From Rickettsia endosymbiont of Pseudomimeciton antennatum (lineage in GTDB: Bacteria; Pseudomonadota; Alphaproteobacteria; Rickettsiales; Rickettsiaceae): 64,000 nucleotides of DNA. The stretch is taken from assembly GCA_020881195.1 (NCBI GenBank), contig JAJIYL010000051.1, positions 1 through 64,000 of the forward strand, in the 5' to 3' direction. The notes below the pieces were generated by a model, which was given only the letters and a program-made list of their open reading frames with translations, did not search any database and was not told where the DNA came from. This document shows positions 1 to 11,084 of this stretch, piece after piece. Position 1 is the first letter of the stretch, and every line of letters begins with the position of its first letter. Both the position numbers and the translations under genes were made by a program.

Positions 1-166
1 GACGAGTGATTAATACAACATCTCCAGTATCAAACAATAGTTCTTTGATCATTAGACTCTTATCAACAAATACGTCGCTATTAAGCAGCAATTTCTTAAA
101 ATCATCAGTACCAACTAGCATGGTTGGTTGATAATTAGCGTCAATTTTGTTTGTTTCTTCTATCAT
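1..166 (-). CDS. AAA-ATPase-like domain protein (PF09820-type), N-terminal part, truncated by window edge
   Basis: Minus-strand translation MIEETNKIDANYQPTMLVGTDDFKKLLLNSDVFVDKSLMIKELLFDTGDVVLITR matches the 'IGIDDFKKLRE..YYVDKSLFIKEI...VILITRPRRFGKT' N-terminus. Confidence 0.75.
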   Translation of the reverse strand, partial: MIEETNKIDANYQPTMLVGTDDFKKLLLNSDVFVDKSLMIKELLFDTGDVVLITR

Positions 167-304
167 TTTGTTTTCACGTGTTTCTTCTAACTATAATATC
201 ATTATACTCCTTTTTTATTCTCCACTAATAGGTAATTAGCAAAATTTTTATAATTTTTTGTTTTTTTTATAAAAAAATAAACTGAAACATAGTGACAATA
301 ATAT

Positions 305-493
305 TAGGCTGCGATTGATAAAATTTTTATTGGTTTATTTTGAGCCTATTTTTTCTACAAAACAATGCAGATTTTTCGAAATTAGTCGTACATTATTTCG
401 CTGGAATAATGCGTATTCCTGCAAAATTTACATTGTTTTTCGATTAAAAATATACTAAAATAACCTCAATAAAAATTTGTCGATCGCAGCCTA
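305..493. repeat. ~189-bp imperfect palindrome (intergenic)
   Basis: Left arm taggctgcgattgataaaatttttattggtttattttgag...; reverse complement of the right arm taggctgcgatcgacaaatttttattgaggttatttta... Confidence 0.8.
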
Positions 494-599
494 TATTTAC
501 ATATCATTATGTGTTTTTAGCTTTAACTCTATGAGTATATTTTAATATTAAATTCCCACTAATACATATTAATTATAGCTTCTAAATTTTCACCAAGTA

Positions 600-1117
600 G
601 GTTCAGCGTAATGGAACGTACGAAAAACGAAATGCATGGCTTGTATCCATAATGGATATGCATTATTCGAGATAGTTACTTTTTGCATATTTGCACCTCA
701 GTTAAAATAGCTAATTGCCTATAATACTGATCTATCAGTTTTATAGCCAATATTCTAACTTAATCCCCTTGTAAAATTTTGTCTATATTTTTATAAACAA
801 AAGTATCCTTTTTTATTTTGTGTTTACTATATTATACTGGAAACTCATTTATAACCTTATTGTATGTCTTTTGAGCATCGGTAATTGATAGTTTAGAGTA
901 TATTTCTAAAGATTGTCTAGATTCATGACCAGAATAATTTTACAAGGGGATTAAGTTAGAATATTGGCTATAAAACTTATGGGTATTAGGATTATAGGCA
1001 ATTATCTATTATAACTGAGGTGGTAAATATGCAAAAAGTAACTATCTCGAATAATGCATATCCATTATGGATACAAGCCATGCATTTCGTTTTTCGTACG
1101 TTCCGTTACGCTGAGCC
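600..1117. repeat. Large inverted repeat (two ~180-bp arms, ~600-777 and ~934-1117)
   Basis: Arms read as near-identical reverse complements, e.g. gaacgtacgaaaaacgaaatgcatggcttgtatccataatggatatgcattattcgagatagttactttttgcatat in both. Confidence 0.9.
832..933 (-). pseudogene. C-terminal remnant of a tyrosine recombinase/integrase
   Basis: Minus-strand translation SGHESRQSLEIYSKLSITDAQKTYNKVINEFPV*, with the GHxS...Y signature. Confidence 0.55.
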
Positions 1118-1165
1118 ATTTTACCTGAAGTAACTTCTGTATATGTTCGTTGACACTTAAATTAT

Positions 1166-1599
1166 TCATAAATTCCAACCAAAATCAGAATAAGCAATAC
1201 CTTCCCGCCAATATTTTATTGCTTGTTTTACGTATGGAACTAGATTATTAGGAAGATCATCAGTATTATACCATGCCAAATTGTCACATTTGTTAGGTTC
1301 CTTATTAATTACCTCTCCAACCCAATAATTGATTTCAAAAAAGAAAGCTATTCTTGAGTTGCCAGATGACATCTGATGCATAATATGACATAACTTTAAA
1401 TTATTTTTTGCTAAATTTATACCTATCTCTTCTTTGACCTCCCTTATAATGCCTTCGATAGCTGACTCATTTGCTTCTAAATGCCCTGCTGGAACACTGT
1501 AATTACCATCCTGATAGCCCTATATCTTCTTAATAAGAGTACTTGCCCCTGAGAATTAGTTAGAAAAAGGTGCAAGTCAACTATTGTTTTAAACTTCAT
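1166..1599 (-). pseudogene. Nudix hydrolase, frameshifted
   Basis: Canonical Nudix box GHLEANESAIEGIIREVKEEIGI in frame with the 71-aa ORF; the N-terminal part MKFKTIVDLHLFLTNSQGQVLLLRR is in another frame. Confidence 0.8.
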
Positions 1600-2265
1600 A
1601 AGAAACCAAATTAAATCTATAATATTACACTACTGTTTGTGCTAGAAATATTTTAATACTTTAAAAGTAATTTTTCATTAGTACAAAAAACAATTTTTAT
1701 TGTAAAACTATTATTTATTGCAGTCCACATAGTGTTTCTTTTATACTTCTAGCTCCTTTATAACTAACCAGATTAGGTTAATTATAAGGACATTTATAAG
1801 AGTATATGTACATAATATAGTATTACTTAAACCTTATCCAAGACCTTTTTTGGTTAGCTACAATTAAGGCAATTATGAATTATTTTTAATAATAAAATTA
1901 AATTGTAAAAAAGTAAATAGTATTAATGTTGTAATAGTTTTACTTGTACTTTCCCTGTATTTAAAGTATTCTTTAAATTTTGGGTCGTACGGATGAGCCG
2001 CACTCTTAATTTTGATGTGCCTTTTTATAACGGTAAAGGGGTTCTAGGGGATAATCCCAGAAATTTTTGATTTGAGAAAAAACTGAGTTTTTTTCTTAAG
2101 ATACAAAATTTTTATAATTCTAGAGAACAATTATCGTTGCCTAACGTTCTGTCATTTTACCTAGCTATTTTAAGGACTACTTATGTTTAGGCTCTAAGAG
2201 ATTAACATTCACTTTACCCATTCCTCAGACTTTATTGATTATATATTCATATCAAATCAAACGTA

Positions 2266-2449
2266 AGCATTCGCGAAAAAAAGTTAAAGTACAATACGTC
2301 ATTGCGAGGAAGACCGTAGGTCGACGAAACAATCCATAAAAGTAACCAAAAATTGCTTCGTCGGCTTACGCCTCCTCGCAATGACTGAGTGTTGCAAAGT
2401 AGCTCCTCGCAATGACATCTTGTACTTTAACTTTTTTTCTGTGAACGCT
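2266..2449. repeat. Nested palindromic repeat, 'CATTGCGAG' family
   Basis: Outer arms gcgaaaaaaagttaaagtaca / tgtactttaactttttttctgtgaacgc enclose gtcattgcgagg...cctcgcaatgac. Confidence 0.85.
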
Positions 2450-2456
2450 CACAAAA

Positions 2457-2960
2457 TCATTTGACTATATTACTGGTGCTAAACACTGCTCCTATTTCTT
2501 GATCTCTTACTAAATCAGTAACTTCAATCACCTTTGCTCCTATAAGTTTAGCTTGAATCTGTTTATTGCTAAGTTGAGGATCATTCTTTGTTACGGCAAT
2601 TATTGACGGGCAAGTATTTTGTACTAATTTATTATAGTCATCAAAACCTTTAAGTTGAGGTAACATAAGTACTTTATCAACAAAACTTAAGCTACTTAAA
2701 ATTTCTGCACGTTGCAACTGATTATGGATGACTTCACGTTTTTTATAATTAGTAATAGTTTCATTTGGTTCCAAAGCTACAATTAAATAGTTTCCTTGAG
2801 CTTTAGCATTACGTAAAAACTGTATATGACCATAATGCAATAAATCAAAACATCCTCCAACTAAAACTAGTTGATTATTTTTTGAACATTTTTGCAATAA
2901 TGTACCATTATAATAAATTATTTTTGAGTGATTATCTTCAACCATATTCAAATTTTCCAA
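2457..2960 (-). CDS. RfaE2/HldE-type cytidylyltransferase-like nucleotidyltransferase
   Basis: VLVGGCFDLLHYGHIQFLRNAK (GxFDxxHxGH motif). Confidence 0.75.
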   Translation of the reverse strand: MENLNMVEDNHSKIIYYNGTLLQKCSKNNQLVLVGGCFDLLHYGHIQFLRNAKAQGNYLIVALEPNETITNYKKREVIHNQLQRAEILSSLSFVDKVLMLPQLKGFDDYNKLVQNTCPSIIAVTKNDPQLSNKQIQAKLIGAKVIEVTDLVRDQEIGAVFSTSNIVK

Positions 2961-2966
2961 ATCTTT

Positions 2967-3281
2967 TTAATTTTTTGAAGTATTTCTAAAATTAATTTTT
3001 AGCTCCTGTTCTAAAATGGCAACTAAATCATCAGATGATTTTGATTGCCATCTATTAGCAACGTAATAAAAATGATAAGGACCGCTAATCGGTGAAGATA
3101 GCCAAATTTCCTTAGCAGCTGAGTGTTTATTAATAACAAATATGCCTTGGTTGGTAGTTAGAGTTAAAATATCACCCTGGAAATCAATATCTATAAGGCA
3201 ATCCTTGTCTTCTGTCTCAATTATTTCTGCAATTAAAGATATTGTTTGTTCAGCTAATTTAGCAAATTTAGTATTATCCAT
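2967..3281 (-). CDS. cyaY: Iron donor protein CyaY (frataxin)
   Basis: Length and frataxin-like core VINKHSAAKEIWLSSPISGPYHF. Confidence 0.85.
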   Translation of the reverse strand: MDNTKFAKLAEQTISLIAEIIETEDKDCLIDIDFQGDILTLTTNQGIFVINKHSAAKEIWLSSPISGPYHFYYVANRWQSKSSDDLVAILEQELKINFRNTSKN

Positions 3282-3283
3282 GC

Positions 3284-4264
3284 TTAAGGTTCCTTCAAAG
3301 TTTTACGATAAGCCTTAACGTGCTTACTATGATCATTAAAATTATTAGAAAAATTATGCCCTCCCGCACCGTTACCCACAAAATATAATGAATCAATTTT
3401 AGCAGGATTTACTACAGATTCTAGAGATTTTACTCCAGGACAAGAAATAGCTCCAACTGGTAAATTAGCAATATAATATGTATTATAAGGCGATTGTATT
3501 GCAAAATCTTTTTTAGTTAATGGTCTTGTTAGTTTATCTTTCCCAAGTGTTATAGCATAAATTGTTGTTACATCTGATTGTAGTTTCATATGTTTTTTTA
3601 GGCGATTTAGAAATACAGCGGCAATCGAAGGTTTGTCGGAGTTTAAGCTAGCTTCCTTCTCCACAATGGATGCTAAGATCAAGACATCAAGGCGGGTTTT
3701 TAATGGAGAATTAGGTGATAATTTTTCCATAGCTTTATCGAGCTGTAAGGACATTAATTTTCGCATTTTATCAATGATTTGCTCTTTCTGATCACCATAT
3801 GAAAAAAAATAGGTAGATGGCATTAAAAATCCTTCCGGAATTGTTCCTATAATCTCTCCAACTAATCGTTCTTCGCTATTAATTTTTTTTATTATTTCAT
3901 GGACAAGCATACCTTCAGGTATAATCATTTTATGAATAATTGATTTGCCACTGGATAATATCCTTAAAGTTTGCATAGGAGAAATATTTTGAGTAAAAAT
4001 ATATTCCCCACTTTTTATAGAATGTTTTAACGAATATATTTTCGCCAGAAAGGCAAATAAAGAAGGATATTTAATGATGTTATGATCATCTAATATCATA
4101 GCAATTTGATCAGTTGACAATTTAGGTTTGATTATTACAGTCTTATTTTCCACAAGTGAACCAGGTGTAAATAAGTAAAATATACAAAAATTGATTCCAC
4201 TAATTAGTAGAATCAATGTGATAGTTACGAGAATAAATTTTATTTTTAGTATTTTTTTTAACAA
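3284..4264 (-). CDS. mltG: Endolytic transglycosylase MltG
   Basis: N-terminal TM; IPEG..; LASIVEKEA; VFLNRLKKHMKLQSDVTTIYA; SPYNTYYIANLPVGAISCPG. Confidence 0.92.
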   Translation of the reverse strand: MLKKILKIKFILVTITLILLISGINFCIFYLFTPGSLVENKTVIIKPKLSTDQIAMILDDHNIIKYPSLFAFLAKIYSLKHSIKSGEYIFTQNISPMQTLRILSSGKSIIHKMIIPEGMLVHEIIKKINSEERLVGEIIGTIPEGFLMPSTYFFSYGDQKEQIIDKMRKLMSLQLDKAMEKLSPNSPLKTRLDVLILASIVEKEASLNSDKPSIAAVFLNRLKKHMKLQSDVTTIYAITLGKDKLTRPLTKKDFAIQSPYNTYYIANLPVGAISCPGVKSLESVVNPAKIDSLYFVGNGAGGHNFSNNFNDHSKHVKAYRKTLKEP

Positions 4265-4576
4265 GGTACACCTAATTGGAATTAGAGAAATTCATAGGAT
4301 TATAATCTATTATCACTTCATACTTATTGTTATTATAGTTTTAATATATCACCAAATGTGTTATACCAAATATATTATGTTTATACAGGCATAAGTTCTT
4401 TTTACAAATTGTTTTAACAGGCATTATACTTGAACTATAGGACTTACGCTACATATAACTATATCACACAGACTTAACCAGGACATTAATGTACTTATGC
4501 AGGGATGACACCACAATTAGTATGACACCTTTTTTATTGTACTATAAACAATGATTTTTACTATAAAATATAATTT

Positions 4577-4975
4577 ATGACAAAATGCATAACAAAAACA
4601 AAGCAGGAAATTTATAATAATAGACCGACTTCTCCTCATTTAACGATATATAAAAAACAGATAAGCTCTGTTTTGTCTATTTTACATCGTATGACGGGGA
4701 TAGGTTTATTTTTTGGACTATCGATATTGGTATGGTGCTTTATTTTATTAGCTTTTAGCAAGTTTAATCCTGAATATTTACAGTACTTTAAATGTAGTTT
4801 ATTTAAAATTCCTCTAATATTCATAAGTTTCGCCTGGTTTTACCATCTATGTAATGGGGTGCGTCACTTAATTTGGGATAGTGGACATTGCTTTTCAATA
4901 AGAGCTATTAACTTTACGGGCTGGTTTGTTGTAATAGCCTCAATAGTGATGACATTAGCTTTTTGGTTATTATAG
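4577..4975 (+). CDS. sdhC: Succinate dehydrogenase cytochrome b556 subunit
   Basis: RPTSPHLTIYKKQISSVLSILHRMTGIGL; HLCNGVRHLIWDSG. Confidence 0.93.
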   Translation: MTKCITKTKQEIYNNRPTSPHLTIYKKQISSVLSILHRMTGIGLFFGLSILVWCFILLAFSKFNPEYLQYFKCSLFKIPLIFISFAWFYHLCNGVRHLIWDSGHCFSIRAINFTGWFVVIASIVMTLAFWLL

Positions 4976-4997
4976 TAATTTAACTTATGGTCTCTAT

Positions 4998-5378
4998 ATG
5001 AATAATAATTTAAGGACAGATTTGGCAAAAGCTAAAGGAGTTGGTTCGGCAGAGAGTGGTTCTAGTCATTGGTTACATCAAAGAATCACTGCTATTATTT
5101 TAGCAATTTGCTCTATTTGGCTAATATTTTTTATTAAATGTAATATTGGCAAGGATTTGACTCATTTTGTTAGTATTTTACAGAAACCTTACAATATTAT
5201 TCCTTTGGGAATATTGGTTATTACCACTTTCTATCATTCAATGCTTGGTATGCAGGTAATAATTGAAGATTATATTAGTTGTATCAAGCTTCGTATTGGG
5301 TTAATTATATTTTTGCAAATATTTTGTATTATAACGATTGGATGCTTAGTGGTAGCATTATTTTATGGTATAATTTGA
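4998..5378 (+). CDS. sdhD: Succinate dehydrogenase membrane anchor subunit
   Basis: GSAESGSSHWLHQRITAIIL; FYHSMLGMQVIIEDYI; between sdhC and sdhA. Confidence 0.9.
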   Translation: MNNNLRTDLAKAKGVGSAESGSSHWLHQRITAIILAICSIWLIFFIKCNIGKDLTHFVSILQKPYNIIPLGILVITTFYHSMLGMQVIIEDYISCIKLRIGLIIFLQIFCIITIGCLVVALFYGII

Positions 5379-5405
5379 GTGATAAATAGCAAAGGGAATT
5401 TATGA

Positions 5406-7196
5406 ATGTCTAAATCTTATAATATTGTCCATCATCAATTTGATGTAGTGGTAGTTGGAGCTGGAGGAGCTGGTCTTAGGGCAACTTTTGGTATGGCAAA
5501 AGAGGGGTTAAGTACGGCTTGCATTAGCAAGGTTTTCCCAACTAGAAGTCATACTGTGGCGGCACAAGGTGGTATCAGTGCTTCTCTTGGCAATATGGGG
5601 CAAGATGATTGGCGTTGGCATATGTACGATACTGTAAAAGGTTCGGATTGGTTGGGTGACCAAGACGCGATTGAGTATATGTGTAAACATGCCGCTGAGG
5701 CGGTACTAGAGCTTGAACATTATGGGGTACCTTTCTCGCGAACAGAAGAGGGAAAAATTTATCAGCGTCCCTTTGGTGGTATGACGACAAATTATGGCAA
5801 GGGACAAGCAGCTCAAAGGACTTGTGCTGCGGCAGATCGTACTGGTCATGCCATATTACATACTTTATATCAACAGGCTTTAAAAAATAAAGCCCAGTTT
5901 TTTATTGAATATTTTGCCATTGATTTATTAATGAATAATGGAGAATGTGTAGGGGTAGTTGCTTGGAATCTTGATGACGGAACAATACATTGCTTCCATT
6001 CTCACTTAGTAGTATTAGCTACTGGCGGATATGGTAGAGCTTATTTTTCTGCGACAAGTGCTCATACTTGTACTGGTGATGGAGGTGGGATGGCGGCAAG
6101 AAGTTCTATTGCCTTGCAAGATATGGAATTTGTCCAATTTCATCCAACTGGTATATACGGGTCTGGTTGTTTAATTACAGAAGGTGCTAGAGGAGAAGGG
6201 GGATATTTGGTAAATTCTAATGGCGAAAGATTTATGGAACGATATGCTCCAGCCGCTAAAGATCTTGCTTCACGAGATGTGGTCTCAAGAGCTATTACCA
6301 TGGAAATCAGAGAAAATAGGGGGGTGGGTGAGCATAAAGATCATGTATTTCTACATTTAGATCATTTATCACCGGAAATTCTGCACGAACGTTTACCGGG
6401 TATTTCGGAAACAGCAAAAATTTTTGCTGGTGTTAATGTTAACACTCAGCCAATACCTGTGCTACCAACAGTACATTATAATATGGGGGGAATCCCAACA
6501 AATTACCACGGGCAAGTTATTGACAAAGATCAAGATAATCATCATAAAATTATTCCTGGGTTGATGTCAATTGGCGAAGCTGCTTGTGTTTCAGTACATG
6601 GAGCTAATCGGCTAGGATCGAATTCCTTGCTTGATTTAGTGGTATTTGGTCGGGCAGCGGCGAAGAAAGCTGCTGAAATTGTTAAAGTGGGTCAACCACA
6701 TAAGGTTCTACCTCAATTGATATTGGATAAAATAATTAGCAGATTTAATGGTATACGTTATGCTAAAGGAGAGATATCAGTAGCTAGCTTAAGACTCAAA
6801 ATGCAAAAAATTATGCAAAATCATGCAGCAGTATTTAGGACTCAAGAAGTTCTGGATCAAGGAATAGAACTGATTGACCAGGCACGAAAGGAATATGCCA
6901 ATATTCAGGTCAATGATAAGTCATTAATATGGAATAGCGATTTGGTTGAAGCACTAGAACTAGCTAATTTATTAGACCAAGCAGTAATTACTATGCACTC
7001 TGCCGCCAATAGAAAAGAAAGTAGGGGAGCTCATTCTAGGGAAGATTATTCAGAGCGTAACGATGAGGAGTGGATGAAACATACACTCGCTTGGATTGAT
7101 GAGCAAGGTAATGTCAAGCTGGATTATAAACCGGTAACTCTTACAACTTTAACAGATGAAGTAGATGCAATTCCACCAGCTAAACGAGTTTATTAA
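5406..7196 (+). CDS. sdhA: Succinate dehydrogenase flavoprotein subunit
   Basis: [56 protein letters not shown]-terminal [23 protein letters not shown]. Confidence 0.97.
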   Translation: MSKSYNIVHHQFDVVVVGAGGAGLRATFGMAKEGLSTACISKVFPTRSHTVAAQGGISASLGNMGQDDWRWHMYDTVKGSDWLGDQDAIEYMCKHAAEAVLELEHYGVPFSRTEEGKIYQRPFGGMTTNYGKGQAAQRTCAAADRTGHAILHTLYQQALKNKAQFFIEYFAIDLLMNNGECVGVVAWNLDDGTIHCFHSHLVVLATGGYGRAYFSATSAHTCTGDGGGMAARSSIALQDMEFVQFHPTGIYGSGCLITEGARGEGGYLVNSNGERFMERYAPAAKDLASRDVVSRAITMEIRENRGVGEHKDHVFLHLDHLSPEILHERLPGISETAKIFAGVNVNTQPIPVLPTVHYNMGGIPTNYHGQVIDKDQDNHHKIIPGLMSIGEAACVSVHGANRLGSNSLLDLVVFGRAAAKKAAEIVKVGQPHKVLPQLILDKIISRFNGIRYAKGEISVASLRLKMQKIMQNHAAVFRTQEVLDQGIELIDQARKEYANIQVNDKSLIWNSDLVEALELANLLDQAVITMHSAANRKESRGAHSREDYSERNDEEWMKHTLAWIDEQGNVKLDYKPVTLTTLTDEVDAIPPAKRVY

Positions 7197-7204
7197 TATA
7201 AATT

Positions 7205-8104
7205 ATGCTGAATTCAATAAGACTATGCCAAGCTTTAAATGAGAAAATATGTCATGATTTTGCAGGAACAATAGGTGTTATAGATAATAGTATTGGATTA
7301 ATAAAAACTATAGATTATCAAGAAAAAGCTACTAAACTGATTCAGGATAGCACCAATAGACTTATAAGCTATTTAGAGTTTTATCGTTATTTATATTCTC
7401 TACCTTCTGAAGGTAATAAAACTTCTATTGCAGAAATTAATAGATTAGCTACTAATTTTTTAAAATCAAAAAATCATAATATTGAACTAATATTTACAAG
7501 GTTATATAACACATCCATTAATGACCATATAGCCCAGATTATTGTCTGTTTAATTGTTATAGCGTCTAATAATATATCCAAAAATAGACCTCTTGCAAAA
7601 CTCGCTTATGCTGAGGAATTTGAAGGAGACGCTTCACCTCGAACCGCAGCGTACTCTAATGTACGTGAGGATTCGAGTACCGCATCGACGTACAAATTAC
7701 CAGCAGAAGTAGAGTTTTGCAAGAGGTCTAATGCTATCATTAAAGTTGAACTAGAGATACAACATGATAAATTTACTGGTATAAAAATTGTAGTAATAGA
7801 CACAAATCTCAAGCTTAATCCGGATAAAGCGGATATTTTGCTTGGAAAAAGAATTATTGAGGATGTATGCTCAAATGATCTGGAAAATGGGAACAGTAAA
7901 CAAGGGGTGAGCGAGCAAAACGTAGATGAACTATGTGAGTACGCGAATACCTCGAAGTTTTGCGGAACCAATTCTTCAAAGCATTCGAGTATAACTATAG
8001 AAAATGTTCACGAATATTACACTTACTACTTAATTACAGAATATGGTTATAAGCTATTGGTTACTCCGTTAATCGATTCAGTGGAGTATAATCTTCTGCT
8101 TTGA
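7205..8104 (+). CDS. ChpT-like histidine phosphotransferase carrying two in-frame palindromic elements
   Basis: CQALNEKICHDFAGTIGVIDNSIGLI (alphaproteobacterial HPTransfase-type N-terminus); inserts at 7585-7730 and 7867-7992. Confidence 0.65.
   Translation: MLNSIRLCQALNEKICHDFAGTIGVIDNSIGLIKTIDYQEKATKLIQDSTNRLISYLEFYRYLYSLPSEGNKTSIAEINRLATNFLKSKNHNIELIFTRLYNTSINDHIAQIIVCLIVIASNNISKNRPLAKLAYAEEFEGDASPRTAAYSNVREDSSTASTYKLPAEVEFCKRSNAIIKVELEIQHDKFTGIKIVVIDTNLKLNPDKADILLGKRIIEDVCSNDLENGNSKQGVSEQNVDELCEYANTSKFCGTNSSKHSSITIENVHEYYTYYLITEYGYKLLVTPLIDSVEYNLLL
7585..7730 (+). repeat. In-frame palindromic element, family A (RPE1-like)
   Basis: TIRs TAGACCTCTTGCAAAACTC...GAGTTTTGCAAGAGGTCTA; encodes [46 protein letters not shown]. 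Confidence 0.9.
7867..7992 (+). repeat. In-frame palindromic element, family B
   Basis: Encodes SNDLENGNSKQGVSEQNVDELCEYANTSKFCGTNSSKHSSI; homologous to elements at 8584-8709 and 50251-50375. Confidence 0.85.
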
Positions 8105-8116
8105 AGTATAGACTAA

Positions 8117-8212
8117 CGTCATTGCGAGCGAACGTACATGAGCGTAGCAATCCAAAAAAACGATTAAAAATGGATTGCTTCGTCGCTACTAAAGTAGCTC
8201 CTCGCAATGACG
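8117..8212. repeat. 'CATTGCGAG' family palindrome, intergenic
   Basis: cgtcattgcgagcgaacgtacatgagcgtagcaatcc...ggattgcttcgtcgctactaaagtagctcctcgcaatgacg. Confidence 0.9.
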
Positions 8213-8246
8213 CTTGCGTTTAAAAATCGTCATTGCGAGCGAACGT

Positions 8247-8972
8247 TTAGCCAAACCAATCTATTAAAGTAAAAGTAATAGCATAATGTATGACTGTAGC
8301 AAAGATTGCCGCAGCAATATCATCTAGCATAATGCCAATACCACCTTTAATATTGGCATCAAGCCAATTTATTGGCCATGGCTTGATGATATCAAAGAAC
8401 CTGAATAGAGCAAAAGGTAAGGCAAATAAAAAGATAAAATTTATTAGTTGTGAACTTAAATATTTTGTAAGCTCTGAATAATTTATGAAAAAAACAGAAA
8501 GACAACTTAATATTATTGTTAGCATTTGACCAACAACCTCATCAATCACCACTTCTTTTGGATCATCTTGCTTACTATATTGTATACTCAAATGATTTGA
8601 AGAATTGGCTCCGTAAAACTTCGGGGTATTCGCGTGTTCACGTAGGGTTACTACGCTCCGCTTGCTCACCCCTTGTTTTACGTTCCAATTCTTCAAATCA
8701 TTTGAGTATATATATATTGAGGAAAAATATGTGCCTAATATAAATAGGAATAGACAGGTCAAAAGATTGATAATAATGAGACTAATAAGTTGGGCTTGTA
8801 AAATCGTGAAATTATTAAATGAAAAAATTAGTTGATTATTTATGGAAAGATACATGATCAAGTAGCACAAAGGGAAAGCAACTAAAGAGCCAAATGTACC
8901 AGGACAATATTTTATTTTACCTACATAGAAAAAAGTTACAATAAGTTCTGCAAATTTATGTTTATTAAACAT
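8247..8972 (-). CDS. pgpA: Phosphatidylglycerophosphatase A with in-frame palindromic element
   Basis: KYCPGTFGSLVAFPLCYL; VIDEVVGQM; FFDIIKPWPINWLDANIKGGIGIMLDDIAA. Confidence 0.9.
   Translation of the reverse strand: MFNKHKFAELIVTFFYVGKIKYCPGTFGSLVAFPLCYLIMYLSINNQLIFSFNNFTILQAQLISLIIINLLTCLFLFILGTYFSSIYIYSNDLKNWNVKQGVSKRSVVTLREHANTPKFYGANSSNHLSIQYSKQDDPKEVVIDEVVGQMLTIILSCLSVFFINYSELTKYLSSQLINFIFLFALPFALFRFFDIIKPWPINWLDANIKGGIGIMLDDIAAAIFATVIHYAITFTLIDWFG
8584..8709 (-). repeat. In-frame palindromic element, family B (within pgpA)
   Basis: Perfect 25-bp TIRs atactcaaatgatttgaagaattgg / ccaattcttcaaatcatttgagtat. Confidence 0.92.
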
Positions 8973-8983
8973 AATAACCCTGC

Positions 8984-10210
8984 TTAATTTAATTTATCTA
9001 ATTCAAATAGTTGGTGTAAGCAACGTATAGTTTTTTCAGTGTCGAGGTCTTTTATTATGATAGAAATTTTAATTTCCGAAATTTGTATCATTTTCACTAA
9101 TATGTTTTCTTTTTCCAGTTCAGTTAATACTATACCAAGTAAGTTATGATCATGTTTAATGCCGTGACCAATAATCGATACTATAGAAACTTGGCTATCA
9201 ATAATAAAATTATTTATCTGATTAGTATTTTTTAGATCATCTAGTAAGTGCTGTAATTTATTTTTATCAGATAGTTGGATAATAAAACTATATTGTCTAT
9301 TTTCTTCAATATTTCCCATTAATTCTAGGTGAATATTATAGTCAGAAATGAGGTTACATATCTTAGAAAAAGTTAATTGAGCGGAATTTACTACTAATTT
9401 TAATAAATTTTTATTGGAAGTAATGCCGGTAATTTTTCTATTTTCCATAATTTTTTCTCTAGATGTTATTAGTGTACCGTTACTTTTATGATATAATGGT
9501 AGTGAGAACGACGATAAAACGCGTATAGGTATGCTATATCTAATAGCTGCTTCTAAGGATCGAGGGTGCAACACTTTCGCTCCACAAGATGCAAATTCCA
9601 GCATTTCCTCAAAACTAATCTGTGATAATTTCTTTGCCCCAGGAACAATCCGCGGATCAGCAGTAAAAACTCCCTCTACATCAGTGTATATATCACATCT
9701 ATCCGCTTGCATAGCAGCGGCAATTAACGAGGCGGTAGTATCTGAGCCTCCTCGACCAAGCGTTGCCAACCGATTATTATTGGTAACACCTTGAAATCCA
9801 GCAACTACCGGGATGATGTTTTGCTTAATACATTCTGTTAATAAACTAGTAGAGATTTGTTCAACCAAAGCTTTGCTGTAATTATCATTGGTTAAGATTG
9901 GTAACTGCCATGCTAGCACAGATCTTGCATCTATGCCTTGTTGTTGTAGCTCAAGGGCGAGTAAGGAGGCTGTTACCATCTCTCCGCTACAAAGAGCGGT
10001 ATCATATTCCGCCAATTCTGAATCGGTCTTAAGACTAGAAACTTCATTGCATAAAGTAACTAGCTGATTGGTAACACCAGCCATAGCCGAAACTACGATT
10101 ACTAGTTGATTACCATGCTGCTTTTCCCACTTAATAATTGGAATGATTTCTTTTATTCTTGCAATATTAGCAACGGAAGTTCCGCCAAATTTCTGAACTA
10201 TTATTGACAT
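8984..10210 (-). CDS. lysC: Aspartate kinase
   Basis: [57 protein letters not shown]. Confidence 0.95.
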   Translation of the reverse strand: MSIIVQKFGGTSVANIARIKEIIPIIKWEKQHGNQLVIVVSAMAGVTNQLVTLCNEVSSLKTDSELAEYDTALCSGEMVTASLLALELQQQGIDARSVLAWQLPILTNDNYSKALVEQISTSLLTECIKQNIIPVVAGFQGVTNNNRLATLGRGGSDTTASLIAAAMQADRCDIYTDVEGVFTADPRIVPGAKKLSQISFEEMLEFASCGAKVLHPRSLEAAIRYSIPIRVLSSFSLPLYHKSNGTLITSREKIMENRKITGITSNKNLLKLVVNSAQLTFSKICNLISDYNIHLELMGNIEENRQYSFIIQLSDKNKLQHLLDDLKNTNQINNFIIDSQVSIVSIIGHGIKHDHNLLGIVLTELEKENILVKMIQISEIKISIIIKDLDTEKTIRCLHQLFELDKLN

Positions 10211-10252
10211 AAAATCTGATTAGTATCATTCCCACGAAAGTAGGAATCTATA

Positions 10253-10498
10253 TCATACCACATTAACTATTTTATGGGTTCTCCTAATAGAGAATTCTAC
10301 TTTACCTGGAACCAAGGCAAATAACGTATGATCTCTTCCAAGCCCAACATTTTTGCCTGGATAAAATTTAGTACCACGTTGCCTAACAATTATATTACCT
10401 GATATGACATATTGCCCATCATATTTTTTAATACCTAATCTACGACCGGCTGAGTCTCTACCATTTCTAGAACTACCACCAGCTTTTTTGGTTGCCAT
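10253..10498 (-). CDS. rpmA: 50S ribosomal protein L27
   Basis: [62 protein letters not shown]. Confidence 0.98.
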   Translation of the reverse strand: MATKKAGGSSRNGRDSAGRRLGIKKYDGQYVISGNIIVRQRGTKFYPGKNVGLGRDHTLFALVPGKVEFSIRRTHKIVNVV

Positions 10499-10523
10499 CT
10501 ATAATACCCTTAAATAAATCCCG

Positions 10524-10841
10524 TTATAGTTTAGTAATGTCTAATATTTTCAGTTCAGTTAAAGCCTGTCTATGACCATTTTTCCGACGATAATTCTGGC
10601 GACGTTTTTTCTTAAAAACAATAATCTTATTATCTCTAAACTGGTTAGTAATTTCAGCCGTAACGAGAGCCCCTTGCACTATTGGCGTACCGATAAAAGA
10701 TGGCTTGAAATCTTCACCAATCATCAACACCTGATCAAGTTGAATTTTTGCACCTCTCTCACCGTCAATTTTTTCTATTTTTATGACAGTGTTTTTGCCG
10801 ACTTTATACTGTTTTCCGCCTGCTTTGACGATTGCGAACAT
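10524..10841 (-). CDS. rplU: 50S ribosomal protein L21
   Basis: [15 protein letters not shown]...[16 protein letters not shown]; paired with rpmA. Confidence 0.97.
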   Translation of the reverse strand: MFAIVKAGGKQYKVGKNTVIKIEKIDGERGAKIQLDQVLMIGEDFKPSFIGTPIVQGALVTAEITNQFRDNKIIVFKKKRRQNYRRKNGHRQALTELKILDITKL

Positions 10842-11084
10842 GAAAAATATCCTAAACTAAAATTTAACAAAACTAAGTCGGCATTATATTACCACCATCT
10901 ATTTTAGTCAATGGAAATTCGCAAATAAAAAAGCGAGCAAATAGATTTTCTATAAAATAATCTATGTACCTTTATTGACACGAGCTATTAACTATGATAC
11001 ATATTATACAATCAAAAATAGTGCATCAGTAATTTGGTGTGTAATATAATAATTATATTTTTAATTGATACATAGTATTTTGGT

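Noticed and set aside
8516-8743. Plus-strand ORF resembling family B peptide
   Set aside because: Artefact of reading the palindrome in pgpA from the other strand; same for 50230..50430 minus.
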